DNA of 64,000 nt from Streptomyces sp. NBC_00440 (GCF_036014215.1 NZ_CP107921.1:6321501-6385500), one strand, 5' to 3'. Counted from the first letter of the stretch, positions 26,838 to 36,783 are shown. A program made the numbers and translations. The notes: generated by a model from the sequence alone, not told the origin.

Positions 26838-27821
26838 GTGGCAGGCGCGACACCGTCCCGGAAGCGGCGCTTCCGGCGGAAGGGTTCCCCCGAGGACCAG
26901 CAGGGCGGCACGGGCCCGGCAGAAGGTGCGGAAGCACCCGCCGAGCCCCTCGCCCTCCGGCCCCCGGAGGAGGACGACCACGGGGCGAGCGCGCTCGTCA
27001 GCAGCGCACGTGACGACGAGCGGGGCCTCCCGGCCTCGCTCGACGAAGCGGCGCCCTTCGCTGCGGTGGCGCGGGGCGTGCAGGACGGACCCATGACCGG
27101 GGCCCGTCGGCTGGGTGCTCTCAGACACGGCATACAGCACGGGATACAGCAGGGCATCCAGAAGGGCGGCGAAGGCGCGAAGGCGGGGTTCGCGTACATC
27201 ACCGACCGCATCATCGACATCGCACCACGGATCCCGGTCCGCGATCTCACGACGCTGCGCAAGCACTTTCCCGGTCTCGGACCGGAGGAGATCGCCGACC
27301 GGCTCGTCGCGGGCGCGGCCAACGCGACGTCCACTGTCGGCGCGGGCATCGGAGCGGCCGCGATGCTCCCCGTACCGCTCGCCATGCCGGCCGAGATCGC
27401 CGCGGAGATCACCGGGGTCGCGGCGATCGAGCTGAAGCTCATCGCCGAACTGCACGAGGTCTACGGGATGCGCCCGCCGGGCGGCCTCAAGGACCGCTCC
27501 ACCGCCTATCTGCACGCGTGGTCGGGCGAGCGCGGCTTCGACATCACCAAGCCGGCCACGTTCACGGCGCTCGGCGGTCAGATGAAGCGCGAAATGCGCC
27601 AGCAGATCATGAAACGCACGGTCCGCGACCTGCCGAACCTGATGCCGTTCATGGTGGGCGCCACCGTCGGCGCCGTGATGAACCGCCGGGACACCAGGAA
27701 ACTCGCCGACAAGGTGCGCAAGGACATGCGCAAGCGCCAGGTCCCCTGGGACGCCCTTCCCGAGCTGCCACCGCTGAGCCGGCCGAAGGAGCTCCCCGGC
27801 GGACAGGCCGAGGGGCTCTGA
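26838..27821 (+). CDS. Conserved actinobacterial protein with hydrophobic central helix, function unknown
   Basis: 327 residues. A disordered N-terminal ~95 residues (basic then acidic) is followed by a region with GIQHGIQQGIQKGGEGAKAG. A hydrophobic Ala/Gly/Pro-rich segment at about 160-185 (GAGIGAAAMLPVPLAMPAEI) and a second near 275 (MPFMVGATVGAVMNRR) could enter a membrane. The C-terminus is basic. GTG at 26838, 11 bp after the DUF4193 gene, so probably an operon. Confidence 0.85.
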   Translation: MAGATPSRKRRFRRKGSPEDQQGGTGPAEGAEAPAEPLALRPPEEDDHGASALVSSARDDERGLPASLDEAAPFAAVARGVQDGPMTGARRLGALRHGIQHGIQQGIQKGGEGAKAGFAYITDRIIDIAPRIPVRDLTTLRKHFPGLGPEEIADRLVAGAANATSTVGAGIGAAAMLPVPLAMPAEIAAEITGVAAIELKLIAELHEVYGMRPPGGLKDRSTAYLHAWSGERGFDITKPATFTALGGQMKREMRQQIMKRTVRDLPNLMPFMVGATVGAVMNRRDTRKLADKVRKDMRKRQVPWDALPELPPLSRPKELPGGQAEGL

Positions 27822-27837
27822 GCGTCCCCCGCGGCCG

Positions 27838-28290
27838 TCAGCCCCGGTCGGCGGCCACCGCGGTCAGCGCCGTCTTGAGCGCCTCGGGGTCGCGGGTCGA
27901 GAGATAGGCGTACGGCGTCGGGTCGGACGGGTCCGTGATCTCCACCCGCACTGCCGTCCGCACATAGCTGCGCATCAGCATGAAGGCGCGCGGATCGGCC
28001 TTGTACGAGCGCCAGGCGACCGTCTCCTCGGCGTCCAGCACCGTGGCCTCGCCCAGCGCCGACAGCGGGATCTTCGCGTCGCCCGCGACGAGCGAACCCG
28101 CGACGACCCGGATGCGGACCGAGCCGTACGAACTCACGATGATGCCCGCCACCGCCGCCCCGCCGACCAGGCCGCCGAGCATCGGCAGCGTGCCGAGCGG
28201 CAGGGTGATCAGCGCGCCCGCGATCCCGACGAGCAGGGCGATCAGCCACCAGGAACGGGGCGCGGTGAGACGTTCTTCGTAAGGCTGCAT
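27838..28290 (-). CDS. DUF3093 membrane protein
   Basis: 150 residues starting MQPYEERLTAPRSWWLIALL. Two membrane helices near residues 12-60 (LLVGIAGALITLPLGTLPML, LVGGAAVAGIIVSSYG) are followed by a soluble PH-like domain. DUF3093 is found beside dut and DUF4193 in many Actinobacteria. ATG at 28290 was chosen over upstream in-frame starts because the family begins there. It is divergent from the thioesterase gene. Confidence 0.9.
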   Translation of the reverse strand: MQPYEERLTAPRSWWLIALLVGIAGALITLPLGTLPMLGGLVGGAAVAGIIVSSYGSVRIRVVAGSLVAGDAKIPLSALGEATVLDAEETVAWRSYKADPRAFMLMRSYVRTAVRVEITDPSDPTPYAYLSTRDPEALKTALTAVAADRG

Positions 28291-28334
28291 AAAGCCAAGC
28301 TTGGCATGGTGCCGTCCCCGCGTTGCCGCGCGGG

Positions 28335-28340
28335 TAATGT
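28335..28340 (+). promoter_or_regulatory. Likely -10 element (TAATGT) for a leaderless thioesterase/dut transcript
   Basis: TAATGT ends 8 bp before the GTG at 28349, the arrangement of leaderless Streptomyces genes. It also decides the start, since the upstream ATG at 28337 overlaps the element. Confidence 0.5.
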
Positions 28341-28348
28341 CTGCGGCT

Positions 28349-28933
28349 GTGACACGAACATCTTCAGCGCTGACGCCCCCGGCCGACGCCATAGCGCCCG
28401 TGCGCCACCACGATGCCCCGGCCCCCGGAGAGCTCCTCGGAGCGCACTACGCGCACTGTTTCGGCTGCGGCGAGGGACAGCCGCACGGGCTGCACCTCCA
28501 GGCGCGGGCCGGTGAAGGCGTGACCGTCACCGCCGAATTCACCGTGCAGTCCGCTCACCAGGGCGCGCCGGGCCTCGCGCACGGCGGTGTCCTGACCTCC
28601 GCGCTCGACGAGACGCTCGGATCGCTGAACTGGCTGCTGCGGGTCATCGCGGTGACCGGCCGGCTGGAGACCGACTTCGTACGGCCCGTCCCGGTGGGCA
28701 CCGTGCTCCACCTCGACGCCCGGGTCACCGCGGTGAGCGGCCGGAAGATCTACTCCACGGCGACCGGCCGGATCGGCGGCCCGGACGGGCCTGTCGCGGT
28801 CCGCGCCGAAGGCCTGTTCATCGAGGTCAAGGTCGAGCACTTCACCGAGAACGGCCGGCCGGAGGAGATCCGGGCCGCGATGGACGACCCCGACCAGATC
28901 AAGCGCGTCCGCGCCTTCGAGGTGAACCCATGA
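28349..28933 (+). CDS. PaaI-type hotdog thioesterase
   Basis: 194 residues. Hotdog fold with a CFGCG motif (HYAHCFGCGEGQPHGL), the active-site GLAHGGVLTSALDETLG helix and a typical LETDFVRPVPVGT strand. Members hydrolyse acyl-CoA thioesters. GTG at 28349 was chosen on the -10-like element upstream; ATG at 28337 is the alternative. The stop overlaps the dut start (ATGA). Confidence 0.87.
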   Translation: MTRTSSALTPPADAIAPVRHHDAPAPGELLGAHYAHCFGCGEGQPHGLHLQARAGEGVTVTAEFTVQSAHQGAPGLAHGGVLTSALDETLGSLNWLLRVIAVTGRLETDFVRPVPVGTVLHLDARVTAVSGRKIYSTATGRIGGPDGPVAVRAEGLFIEVKVEHFTENGRPEEIRAAMDDPDQIKRVRAFEVNP

Positions 28934-29445
28934 GCCGTACCCCCGTAGACGTACTGATCCGCCGTGTCGACCCCGAGGTGCCGCTCCCCGCTTACGGGCA
29001 CCCGGGCGACGCGGGCGCCGATCTGGTGACCACCGAGGCCGCCGAGCTGGCGCCGGGGGAGCGGACCGTGCTGCCCACCGGGATCTCGGTGGCGCTGCCC
29101 GACGGGTACGCCGCCTTCGTGCACCCGCGCTCCGGGCTCGCGGCCCGCTGCGGGGTTGCCCTGGTGAATGCCCCGGGGACGGTCGATGCCGGGTACCGTG
29201 GAGAGATCAAGGTGATCGTGGTCAATCTCGATCCGCGCGAGACGGTGCGGTTCGAGCGCTTCGACCGGATCGCCCAGCTGGTAGTGCAGCAGGTCGAGAA
29301 GGTGCGCTTCCACGAGGTGGCGGAGCTTCCCGGCTCGGCACGGGCCGGAGGGGGCTTCGGGTCCACCGGCGGACATGCCGCTGTGGGCGGGCCACAGGGT
29401 GGGAATCGATACGCATCGGTCGTATCCGACCGGGAAGGACAGTGA
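28930..29445 (+). CDS. dut: dUTP diphosphatase
   Basis: 171 residues. Hydrolyses dUTP to dUMP and pyrophosphate. All five trimeric dUTPase motifs are visible: GDAGADL, HPRSGLAARCGV, GTVDAGYRGEIKV, RFDRIAQLVVQ and the P-loop-like GFGSTG near the C-terminus. ATG overlaps the preceding stop. Confidence 0.97.
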   Translation: MSRTPVDVLIRRVDPEVPLPAYGHPGDAGADLVTTEAAELAPGERTVLPTGISVALPDGYAAFVHPRSGLAARCGVALVNAPGTVDAGYRGEIKVIVVNLDPRETVRFERFDRIAQLVVQQVEKVRFHEVAELPGSARAGGGFGSTGGHAAVGGPQGGNRYASVVSDREGQ

Positions 29446-29446
29446 C

Positions 29447-30220
29447 GTGTTCGGACGTCGCAAGAACAGCGGTTCCGACGAGGACCCGACGGGCGAGGCC
29501 GGGCAGTTCGACGACGGCGCCGGCGCCGGGAGCGATGAGTCGGCAGAGGTGAGCGGGGCACACAGGTCCGGCCTGCCCCCCGCCCCGCGGCCCGACGGCC
29601 CCTGGGACATCTCCGAGGTCCGTGAGGCGGCCGAGGGGCGGGTGGACCTCGGCGGTCTGTTCGTCCCCGGAGTCGAGGGCATGGAGCTGCGGGTCGAGGT
29701 CGCGGGTGACGCGATCGTCGCGGCGACGGTCGTCCTGCGCGACAGCGCGGTCCAGCTCCAGGGCTTCGCGGCACCGAAGAAGGAAGGCATCTGGGGTGAG
29801 GTGCGCGAGGAGATCGCCTCGGGCATCACCCAGCAGGGCGGCATCATCGACGAGGTCGAGGGGCCCCTCGGCTGGGAGCTGCGGGCCCAGGTGCCCGTCC
29901 AGCTCCCGGACGGTACGAACGGCGTGCAGCTGGTGCGCTTCGTCGGCGTCGACGGGCCGCGCTGGTTCCTGCGCGGTGTCATCTCGGGGCAGGGCGCTGT
30001 CCAGCCCGAGGCGGCCGGGGTGCTGGAGCAGATCTTCCGGGACACCGTGGTCGTCCGGGGCGAGGGGCCGATGGCCCCCCGGGACCCGATCGTCCTCAAG
30101 CTGCCGGACGACGCGCAGATGATGCCCGACGGTGTCCAGCAGGAGGACCAGGAGGGCTCGCGCTTCTCCGGTGGCATGGGCCAGCTCCAGCGCGGCCCGG
30201 AGATCACCGAGGTGCGCTGA
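29447..30220 (+). CDS. DUF3710 protein
   Basis: 257 residues starting MFGRRKNSGSDED. An acidic disordered N-terminal ~45 residues precedes a beta-rich domain (DLGGLFVPGVEGMELRVEV). DUF3710 follows dut in Streptomyces and Mycobacterium; the function is unknown to me. GTG at 29447 has GGAAGGA upstream, one base after the dut stop. Confidence 0.93.
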   Translation: MFGRRKNSGSDEDPTGEAGQFDDGAGAGSDESAEVSGAHRSGLPPAPRPDGPWDISEVREAAEGRVDLGGLFVPGVEGMELRVEVAGDAIVAATVVLRDSAVQLQGFAAPKKEGIWGEVREEIASGITQQGGIIDEVEGPLGWELRAQVPVQLPDGTNGVQLVRFVGVDGPRWFLRGVISGQGAVQPEAAGVLEQIFRDTVVVRGEGPMAPRDPIVLKLPDDAQMMPDGVQQEDQEGSRFSGGMGQLQRGPEITEVR

Positions 30221-30261
30221 CCGCCGTACAGCCTGAACCACAGCACAGCACAGCACAGCAG

Positions 30262-30309
30262 GGCCGGTGGCCCGCACTCCCCGACGGGGGTGCGGGCCAC
30301 CGGCCTTTC
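30262..30309 (+). terminator. Terminator after DUF3710
   Basis: 20-bp stem (left arm starts GGCCGGTGGCCCGCAC) with a 4-nt loop and one G-T pair, followed by TTTCT. Four CACAG repeats precede it. Confidence 0.9.
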
Positions 30310-30354
30310 TGCTGGTCACAGCCGCGTGGGACCGGATCACAGGCCGCCGCGTAG

Positions 30355-30398
30355 GGATCGCGTCAAGGGCGGGGCGATCGCCGTATGGGTGGCGTCAA
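30355..30398 (+). promoter_or_regulatory. Candidate KdpE site upstream of kdpFABC
   Basis: GGATCGCGTCAAG at 30355-30367 also occurs exactly at 41151-41163, upstream of kdpD. Within it GCGTCAA (30360-30366) is repeated at 30392-30398, 32 bp on, about three helical turns, as expected for a dimer-of-dimers OmpR-type regulator. Confidence 0.5.
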
Positions 30399-30478
30399 CG
30401 AACGGCTGACGTGCCGTTCGAGGGGGTTTGCTCAGGGAGTCCGTTCTTCCGAATTCTCGAACTCTTCAGGAGCTCACG

Positions 30479-30562
30479 ATGGCCGATGTGGCCTTCGTCG
30501 TCACCATGGTCGCGGTCTTCGCGCTGGTGGCGCTCATCGCCAAGGGGGTGTCGAAGCTGTGA
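30479..30562 (+). CDS. 27-residue membrane peptide upstream of kdpF
   Basis: The peptide MADVAFVVTMVAVFALVALI-AKGVSKL is one hydrophobic helix with a short basic C-terminus. It has AGGAG 8 bp before the ATG, and its TGA overlaps the kdpF GTG (GTGA). The size and shape resemble KdpF itself, and it may be a second small subunit or a relic of kdpF duplication. It is too short for standard gene finding, but the ribosome site and coupling make it credible. Confidence 0.75.
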   Translation: MADVAFVVTMVAVFALVALIAKGVSKL

Positions 30563-30657
30563 CCGGTTCTGCCGTTGAAGCGGTGATCGGCCTCGTGGTG
30601 GCCGTCTCCCTGCTGGGCTATCTCGTCCTCGCCCTCGTCCACCCGGAGAGGTTCTGA
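30559..30657 (+). CDS. kdpF: KdpF small subunit
   Basis: 32 residues with a single membrane helix (GLVVAVSLLGYLVLALVHPE) and the typical PERF ending. KdpF stabilises the Kdp K+-ATPase by packing against KdpA. GTG start overlaps the preceding stop; kdpA begins 6 bp later. Confidence 0.92.
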   Translation: MTGSAVEAVIGLVVAVSLLGYLVLALVHPERF

Positions 30658-30663
30658 GTCCTG

Positions 30664-32340
30664 ATGAGCCCCGTCCTCGCCGGTGTGCTCCAGATGCTCG
30701 CGCTCATCGTGGCGCTTGGTCTGGTCTACCGACCGCTCGGCGATTTCATGGCCCGCGTCTACTCCTCCGACCGGCATCTGCGGGTCGAGAAGTGGATCTA
30801 CAAGGCCATCGGCGCCAACCCCGACTCCGCGATGCGCTGGCCGGCGTACCTCCGCGGGGTCCTCGCCTTCTCCCTGGTGAGCATCCTCTTCCTCTATCTG
30901 CTCCAGCGGGTGCAGGGTGGTCTGCCCGGCTCGCTGGGCTTCCGGTCGATCGACCCGGACCAGGCGTTCAACACCGCAGCCTCCTTCGTCGCCAACACCA
31001 ACTGGCAGTCCTACTCGGGCGAGCAGGCCATGGGCCACGTCGTGCAGACCGGCGGCCTCGCGGTCCAGAACTTCGTCTCGGCCGCCGTCGGCATGGCCGT
31101 CGCGATCGCCCTCGTACGGGGCTTCGCCCGCTCCCGTACCACCACGTCCGGCGGTGAACTGGGCAACTTCTGGGCCGACCTGGTCCGCGGCACCGTCCGC
31201 ATCCTGATCCCCGTCGCCGTCGTCGGCGCGCTGGTCCTGGTGGCGTGCGGCGCCATCCAGAACTTCGCGGGGATCCACGAGGTCGGGCAGTTCGGCGGCG
31301 GGTCGCAGCAGTGGAACGGCGGCGCCGTCGCCTCCCAGGAGGCCATCAAGGAGCTGGGCACCAACGGCGGCGGTTACTTCAACGCCAACTCCGCCCACCC
31401 CTTCGAGAATCCCAACGGCCTCTCCAACCTCCTTGAGGTCTTCCTGATCCTCGTCATCCCCTTCGCGATGACACGCACCTTCGGCCGCATGGTGGGCTCC
31501 CTCAAGCAGGGTTACGCGATCCTGGCGACGATGGTGACCATCTGGCTCGCCTTCACCGCCCTGATGATGTGGACCGAGTTCCACCACGGCGGCCCCGCCT
31601 TCGACATCGCGGGCGGCGCCATGGAGGGCAAGGAGACCCGCTTCGGTATCGGCGGCTCGTCGATCTTCTCGGTGGCGACCACGCTCACCTCGACCGGCGC
31701 GGTCAACTCCTTCCACTCGTCCTTCACCGGCTTCGGCGGCGGCATCACGATGCTCGGTATGCAGCTCGGCGAGATCGCGCCGGGCGGCGTCGGCTCCGGC
31801 CTCTACGGCATGCTGATCATGGCGGTCATCGCGGTGTTCATCGCAGGCCTGATGGTCGGCCGCACGCCCGAGTACCTGGGCAAGAAGATCGGCGTCCGCG
31901 AGATCAAGCTCGCGGCCTGCTACATCCTCGTCACCCCGGCGCTCGTCCTCTGCTTCACCGCGGCCGCGATGGCTCTCCCGACCCCCGGCCACTCGATGAC
32001 CAACTCCGGGGCGCACGGCTTCTCGGAGATCCTCTACGCCTACACGTCCGGCGCCAACAACAACGGCTCGGCCTTCGCCGGGCTGGGCGCCGACACCCAG
32101 TGGTTCAACACCACCATCGGACTCGCCATGCTGCTCGGCCGCTTCGTACCCATGGTGTTCGTCCTGGCGCTCGCGGGCTCGCTCGCCGAGCAGCGCCAGA
32201 TACCCGAGACCTCCGGGACCCTCCGTACCGACAAGCCGCTCTTCGCCGGGCTCCTCGTCGGCACGATCCTGATCATCGCTGGTCTGACCTACTTCCCGGC
32301 GCTCGCGCTGGGCCCGCTCGCTGAAGGGCTGGCGTCATGA
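30664..32340 (+). CDS. kdpA: K+-transporting ATPase subunit A
   Basis: 558 residues, a four-fold pseudosymmetric channel-like subunit related to Trk/Ktr. Selectivity loops include [41 protein letters not shown] and [10 protein letters not shown]. It selects K+ and passes it to KdpB. Length is normal. The stop overlaps kdpB (ATGA). Confidence 0.97.
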   Translation: MSPVLAGVLQMLALIVALGLVYRPLGDFMARVYSSDRHLRVEKWIYKAIGANPDSAMRWPAYLRGVLAFSLVSILFLYLLQRVQGGLPGSLGFRSIDPDQAFNTAASFVANTNWQSYSGEQAMGHVVQTGGLAVQNFVSAAVGMAVAIALVRGFARSRTTTSGGELGNFWADLVRGTVRILIPVAVVGALVLVACGAIQNFAGIHEVGQFGGGSQQWNGGAVASQEAIKELGTNGGGYFNANSAHPFENPNGLSNLLEVFLILVIPFAMTRTFGRMVGSLKQGYAILATMVTIWLAFTALMMWTEFHHGGPAFDIAGGAMEGKETRFGIGGSSIFSVATTLTSTGAVNSFHSSFTGFGGGITMLGMQLGEIAPGGVGSGLYGMLIMAVIAVFIAGLMVGRTPEYLGKKIGVREIKLAACYILVTPALVLCFTAAAMALPTPGHSMTNSGAHGFSEILYAYTSGANNNGSAFAGLGADTQWFNTTIGLAMLLGRFVPMVFVLALAGSLAEQRQIPETSGTLRTDKPLFAGLLVGTILIIAGLTYFPALALGPLAEGLAS

Positions 32341-34433
32341 GTACCCTCACCCCGGCCCGCGTCCCCCACCAGGACCCGTCGCAGGGCCCCAAGCCCGAAG
32401 GGCGCGTCGGCGGCGGTCTTTTCGACCCCCGGCAGCTGCTCAGGTCCTTCCCCGACGCGCTGCGCAAGCTCGACCCGCGGATCATGGTCAAGTCGCCCGT
32501 GATGTTCGTGGTCGAGGTCGGCTCCGTCGTCACCACGGGGTTCGCCCTGAAGGACCCCGGCGACTGGTTCGGCTGGGCCATCACCGGCTGGCTCTGGCTG
32601 ACCACGGTCTTCGCCAATCTGGCGGAGGCGGTCGCCGAGGGCCGTGGCAAGGCCCAGGCCGACACGCTCCGCAAGGCCAAGAGCGACACCGTCGCCCGGC
32701 GGCTGGACGGCGCCGTCGAGGAGCAGGTGCCCGGCACCGAGCTGCGCATCGGCGACCTGGTGGTCTGCGAGGCCGGTGACATCATCCCCGGGGACGGCGA
32801 TGTCGTCGAAGGGGTGGCCTCGGTCGACGAGTCCGCGATCACCGGTGAATCGGCCCCCGTCATCAGGGAGTCGGGCGGTGACCGCTCGGCCGTCACCGGC
32901 GGTACGAAGGTGCTGTCCGACCGGATCGTCGTCAAGATCATGACGAAGCCCGGCGAGACCTTCATCGACCGGATGATCAAGCTGGTGGAGGGCGCCGCCC
33001 GGCAGAAGACGCCCAACGAGATCGCGCTGAACATCCTGCTCGCCTCACTCACCATCGTCTTCCTGCTGGCGGTCGTGACCCTCCAGCCGTTCGCGACGTA
33101 CGCCGGTGCGAAGCAGTCGATGATCGTGCTCACCGCACTGCTGGTCTGTCTGATCCCCACCACCATCGGAGCGCTGCTCTCCGCGATCGGTATCGCGGGC
33201 ATGGACCGGCTCGTCCAGCGCAATGTGCTGGCCATGTCCGGACGCGCGGTCGAGGCCGCGGGCGACGTGTCGACCCTGCTGCTCGACAAGACCGGCACCA
33301 TCACCCTCGGCAACCGGCAGGCCGCCGCGTTCGTCCCCGTCAGGGGCGTCACCGAGGCTGTGCTCGCCGACGCGGCGCAGCTCTCGTCGCTGGCCGACGA
33401 GACGCCGGAGGGCCGCTCGGTCGTCGTACTCGCCAAGGAGAAGTACGGGCTGCGCGAGCGCAGCCGCGGTGAGCTGACCGGGGCCGACTGGATCTCCTTC
33501 ACCGCCCAGACCCGGATGTCGGGCGTGGACGCGGGCGGCCGCCGCATCCGCAAGGGCGCGAGCGGTTCCGTGGTGGCCTGGGTCAGGGAGAACGGCGGCC
33601 AGGTCTCCGAGGACGCGCAGACGCTCACCGATGCGATCTCGGAGGCGGGCGGCACCCCGCTGCTCGTCGCCGTCGAGGACGGGGAGGGCGCCCGGGTGCT
33701 GGGTGTCATCCACCTCAAGGACGTCGTCAAGGAAGGGATGCGGGAGCGGTTCGACGAGCTGCGCCGGATGGGCATCAAGACCGTCATGATCACGGGCGAC
33801 AACCCGCTGACGGCCAGGGCCATCGCCCAGGAGGCGGGTGTCGACGACTTCCTCGCCGAGGCCACCCCCGAGGACAAGATGGCACTGATCAAGCGCGAGC
33901 AGTCCGGCGGCAAGCTGGTCGCGATGACCGGTGACGGGACCAACGACGCCCCGGCGCTGGCCCAGGCGGACGTCGGGGTGGCCATGAACACCGGGACCTC
34001 GGCCGCCAAGGAGGCCGGGAACATGGTGGACCTGGACTCCAACCCGACCAAGCTGATCGAGATCGTCGAGATCGGCAAGCAACTGCTCATCACCCGGGGC
34101 GCGCTGACGACGTTCTCAATCGCCAACGACGTCGCCAAGTACTTCGCGATCATCCCCGCGATGTTCGCGGTGGCGTACCCGAGCCTCGACAAGCTGAACA
34201 TCATGCGTCTCTCGTCGCCCGAGACCGCCATCCTGTCGGCCGTCGTCTTCAACGCGCTGGTCATCGTCGCGCTGGTGCCGCTGGCGCTGAAGGGCGTGCG
34301 GTACAGGCCGACCGGCGCCGACCGGATGCTCCGCCGCAACCTCGGGCTCTACGGGCTCGGCGGCCTGATCGCACCGTTCATCGGCATCAAGATCATCGAT
34401 CTGCTCATCTCCCTCATACCTGGTATCGGGTGA
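32337..34433 (+). CDS. kdpB: K+-transporting P-type ATPase subunit B
   Basis: 698 residues. P-type ATPase with actuator motif ITGESAPV, phosphorylation site [12 protein letters not shown], and hinge [16 protein letters not shown]. It drives K+ uptake at very low external potassium. The first ~35 residues are hydrophilic. The stop overlaps kdpC (GTGA). Confidence 0.97.
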   Translation: MSTLTPARVPHQDPSQGPKPEGRVGGGLFDPRQLLRSFPDALRKLDPRIMVKSPVMFVVEVGSVVTTGFALKDPGDWFGWAITGWLWLTTVFANLAEAVAEGRGKAQADTLRKAKSDTVARRLDGAVEEQVPGTELRIGDLVVCEAGDIIPGDGDVVEGVASVDESAITGESAPVIRESGGDRSAVTGGTKVLSDRIVVKIMTKPGETFIDRMIKLVEGAARQKTPNEIALNILLASLTIVFLLAVVTLQPFATYAGAKQSMIVLTALLVCLIPTTIGALLSAIGIAGMDRLVQRNVLAMSGRAVEAAGDVSTLLLDKTGTITLGNRQAAAFVPVRGVTEAVLADAAQLSSLADETPEGRSVVVLAKEKYGLRERSRGELTGADWISFTAQTRMSGVDAGGRRIRKGASGSVVAWVRENGGQVSEDAQTLTDAISEAGGTPLLVAVEDGEGARVLGVIHLKDVVKEGMRERFDELRRMGIKTVMITGDNPLTARAIAQEAGVDDFLAEATPEDKMALIKREQSGGKLVAMTGDGTNDAPALAQADVGVAMNTGTSAAKEAGNMVDLDSNPTKLIEIVEIGKQLLITRGALTTFSIANDVAKYFAIIPAMFAVAYPSLDKLNIMRLSSPETAILSAVVFNALVIVALVPLALKGVRYRPTGADRMLRRNLGLYGLGGLIAPFIGIKIIDLLISLIPGIG

Positions 34434-35104
34434 CCATCATGAACAACTCCGTGAGCGGAACGGGCCGCCTGCTCTGGGCCGGTCTGCGCGCCCTTCTCGT
34501 CCTCACCGTCGTCTGCGGTGTGATCTACCCGCTCGCCGTCACCGGCGTCGCCCAGGCGGTCATGGGTCATCAGGCCAACGGCTCGGAGATCAAGTCCGGG
34601 GGCAAGGTGGTCGGTTCCTCCCTCATCGGGCAGCGCTACACCCTGCCGCTGAAGAAGGGACAGCAGACCCCCGCGCCCGACCTCAGGTGGTTCCAGCCGC
34701 GTCCGTCCAACGGCCTGGGCACCAACAGCGTCAACACCCAGTACAAGCTGCTGGTGTCCGGCGCGACCAACCGGTCCGGGGACAACGCCGAACTGATCAA
34801 GTGGGTCAAGGACGCCAAGTCCGCCGTCATCAAGGACAATTCGACCGCCGGGTACCGGGTGCGGCCGTCCGACGTGCCGGCCGACGCCGTCACCTCGTCC
34901 GGCTCCGGTCTCGACCCGGACATCTCCCCGCAGTACGCGAAGCTCCAGGTGCACCGGATCGCCGCGCGCAACCACCTCACGGTGGCGCGGGTCGACCGGC
35001 TGGTCGCCGACCACACCACCGGCCGCACGCTCGGCTTCGTGGGGGAGCCCCGGGTCAACGTCCTGGAACTCAACGTGGCGCTGAAGCAGCTGACCGGAGG
35101 CTGA
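34430..35104 (+). CDS. kdpC: K+-transporting ATPase subunit C
   Basis: 224 residues. One N-terminal membrane helix ([19 protein letters not shown]) and an outer domain with GSSLIGQ, WFQPRPS and [11 protein letters not shown], which are standard KdpC motifs. GTG at 34430 overlaps the kdpB stop; ATG at 34439 is the alternative start. Confidence 0.95.
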   Translation: MTIMNNSVSGTGRLLWAGLRALLVLTVVCGVIYPLAVTGVAQAVMGHQANGSEIKSGGKVVGSSLIGQRYTLPLKKGQQTPAPDLRWFQPRPSNGLGTNSVNTQYKLLVSGATNRSGDNAELIKWVKDAKSAVIKDNSTAGYRVRPSDVPADAVTSSGSGLDPDISPQYAKLQVHRIAARNHLTVARVDRLVADHTTGRTLGFVGEPRVNVLELNVALKQLTGG

Positions 35105-35211
35105 ACCCGACGTGGCACCCGAGCAGCCGGTCCGAGGCTGATCCCCCTGTGCCGCTGAAGAGGGCCCGCCTGCGGCTGATCAGGGGGCCAACCGCCCCTG
35201 CGGTACGGACT

Positions 35212-35243
35212 GCCCGGGAACCGGTCGCTCACGGTTCCCGGGC
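35212..35243. terminator. Terminator between kdpC and the convergent tetR
   Basis: Perfect 12-bp stem (GCCCGGGAACCG / CGGTTCCCGGGC) with an 8-nt loop; TT follows. Confidence 0.8.
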
Positions 35244-35289
35244 TTCCGTACGTCCTGACCGTGGCGCCCGCCGGGACGGCGGCCGGCGG

Positions 35290-35868
35290 TCACCGCCCCG
35301 GTGCGCCCGCCCGCAGTCCGTCCATCACGAGGTCCATCAGCCGGGTGGCGCGCGGCTGCCAGTCCGAGTGCGGGTCGATCTGCCAGAGGCCGGCGATGGC
35401 GAGCAGGAAGTCGTCGGCGGTCACCCCTGGGCGGATGGTGCCGGCCTCTTCGCCGGCGCTCAGCAGGAGCCCGGCCGCGGAGGTCAGCGGGGTGTGCCCC
35501 GGTTTCGGCGGCGCCCCGGGCCCGCCGGTGGCCAGCCGGATGGCGTCCGCCAGGCCGGCCTTGGTCATGGCGAACCTGGTCAGGTGGTCCATCCACTCGC
35601 GCAGCGCCTGGTCCGGTTCCCGCGTTCCGAGCAACTGGGCTGCCGTGTCGGCGACCTGCTGCATCTCGTAGCGGTAGATCTCCAGGACGAGTGCCCCGCG
35701 GTTGGGGAAGTTGCGGTAGAACGTGCCCTGCCCGACGCCCGCCTTCTTGGCGATCGCGCTCAGCGAGGCGTTCGGGCACCGTGTCAGCTCGACCACGGCC
35801 ACTTCGAGGATGCGCTCGCGGTTGCGCTGGGCGTCCGACCGCAGAGCCGCCTCCCTCTTCTGTTCCAC
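35290..35868 (-). CDS. TetR-family regulator of the molybdenum hydroxylase operon
   Basis: 192 residues. N-terminal TetR helix-turn-helix (RERILEVAVVELTRC, AIAKKAGVGQGTFYRNFPNR), then a helical ligand domain. GTG at 35868 has GGAGGA upstream. It is divergent from the 2Fe-2S subunit gene, with two 12-bp palindromes in between, so it very likely represses that operon. The inducer is unknown. Confidence 0.92.
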   Translation of the reverse strand: MEQKREAALRSDAQRNRERILEVAVVELTRCPNASLSAIAKKAGVGQGTFYRNFPNRGALVLEIYRYEMQQVADTAAQLLGTREPDQALREWMDHLTRFAMTKAGLADAIRLATGGPGAPPKPGHTPLTSAAGLLLSAGEEAGTIRPGVTADDFLLAIAGLWQIDPHSDWQPRATRLMDLVMDGLRAGAPGR

Positions 35869-35910
35869 TCGTCCTCCCGGCGGCGTGGCCGATCTTGGCC
35901 CTTGCTAACC

Positions 35911-35952
35911 GGACAGGTGTCCATTACGCTCCCTGCAAATGGACAGCTGTCC
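35911..35952. promoter_or_regulatory. Paired TetR operators
   Basis: GGACAGGTGTCC (35911-35922, one central mismatch) and GGACAGCTGTCC (35941-35952, perfect) are 30 bp apart, near three helical turns, in the divergent intergenic region. A TACGCT (35926-35931) between them could be a -10 element. Confidence 0.75.
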
Positions 35953-36165
35953 GCTTACCTTCACCATAGCGGCGATTCGGCCGGCGGCGATACGACCGGC
36001 CGGCGGCCGCCGGTGCCCGCCTTGTACCTCCCCTGCCTGCGGTTCTCCCGAGCCCGCCTCGCCGCGCACGGTCGCAGGCCGGGGGTTCCCCTTACGTCTC
36101 CTCGTTCGACCGCCTGCCGGCCCGCCCTCCCGACGGACTCCGGCGTACGCGAAAGAAGACTGATC

Positions 36166-36783
36166 ATGGACCCTGTCCCAGCCACCCCGTCGGCGTCCAG
36201 CGCCATCACCTTGAAGGTCAACGGCGAGAAACACACGCTGCCCGTCGACCACCGCACCACCCTGCTCGACGCACTGCGCGAGCGGCTCGATCTGACCGGC
36301 ACCAAGAAGGGCTGCGACCAGGGGCAGTGCGGTGCCTGCACCGTCCTGCTCGACGGGCGCCGTGCCGTGGCCTGTCTGCAACTCGCCGTGGCGGCCGAGG
36401 GGCGCGAGATCACCACCATCGAGGGCGTCGCCGAAGAAGGCGGTCAACTGCACCCGGTCCAGCAGGCGTTCCTCGACCTGGACGGATATCAGTGCGGCTA
36501 CTGCACGCCGGGACAGATCTGTTCGGCGGTGGCGGTGATCGAGGAACACGCGGCGGGCTGGCCGAGCGCCGTCACCGGTGATGTGCGGCCCGAGGCGGGG
36601 TCGCCCCCGCTGACCGCCGAGGAGATACGGGAGCGGATGAGCGGCAACCTGTGCCGCTGCGGCGCCTATGTGTCGATCGTGCAGGCGGTCGCCCGCGCGG
36701 CGGCGGCCCATGGATCGACCACAGAGACCACAGAGACCACAGGGGCCGCAGCGGCCTCGGCGGCAGGGGGAGCGGCGGCATGA
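36166..36783 (+). CDS. Molybdenum hydroxylase 2Fe-2S subunit (PaoA-like)
   Basis: 205 residues. The plant-type ferredoxin domain has GCDQGQCGACTVLLDG and Cys in AVACLQLA; the helical domain carries the second cluster, CGYCTPGQI and NLCRCGAY. Electrons pass from the Mo site to FAD through these clusters. The Tat signal of E. coli PaoA is missing, so the enzyme is probably cytoplasmic. The C-terminal ~20 residues are Thr/Ala/Gly-rich (TTETTETTGAAAASAAGGA). ATG at 36166; the stop overlaps the next gene (ATGA). Confidence 0.94.
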   Translation: MDPVPATPSASSAITLKVNGEKHTLPVDHRTTLLDALRERLDLTGTKKGCDQGQCGACTVLLDGRRAVACLQLAVAAEGREITTIEGVAEEGGQLHPVQQAFLDLDGYQCGYCTPGQICSAVAVIEEHAAGWPSAVTGDVRPEAGSPPLTAEEIRERMSGNLCRCGAYVSIVQAVARAAAAHGSTTETTETTGAAAASAAGGAAA

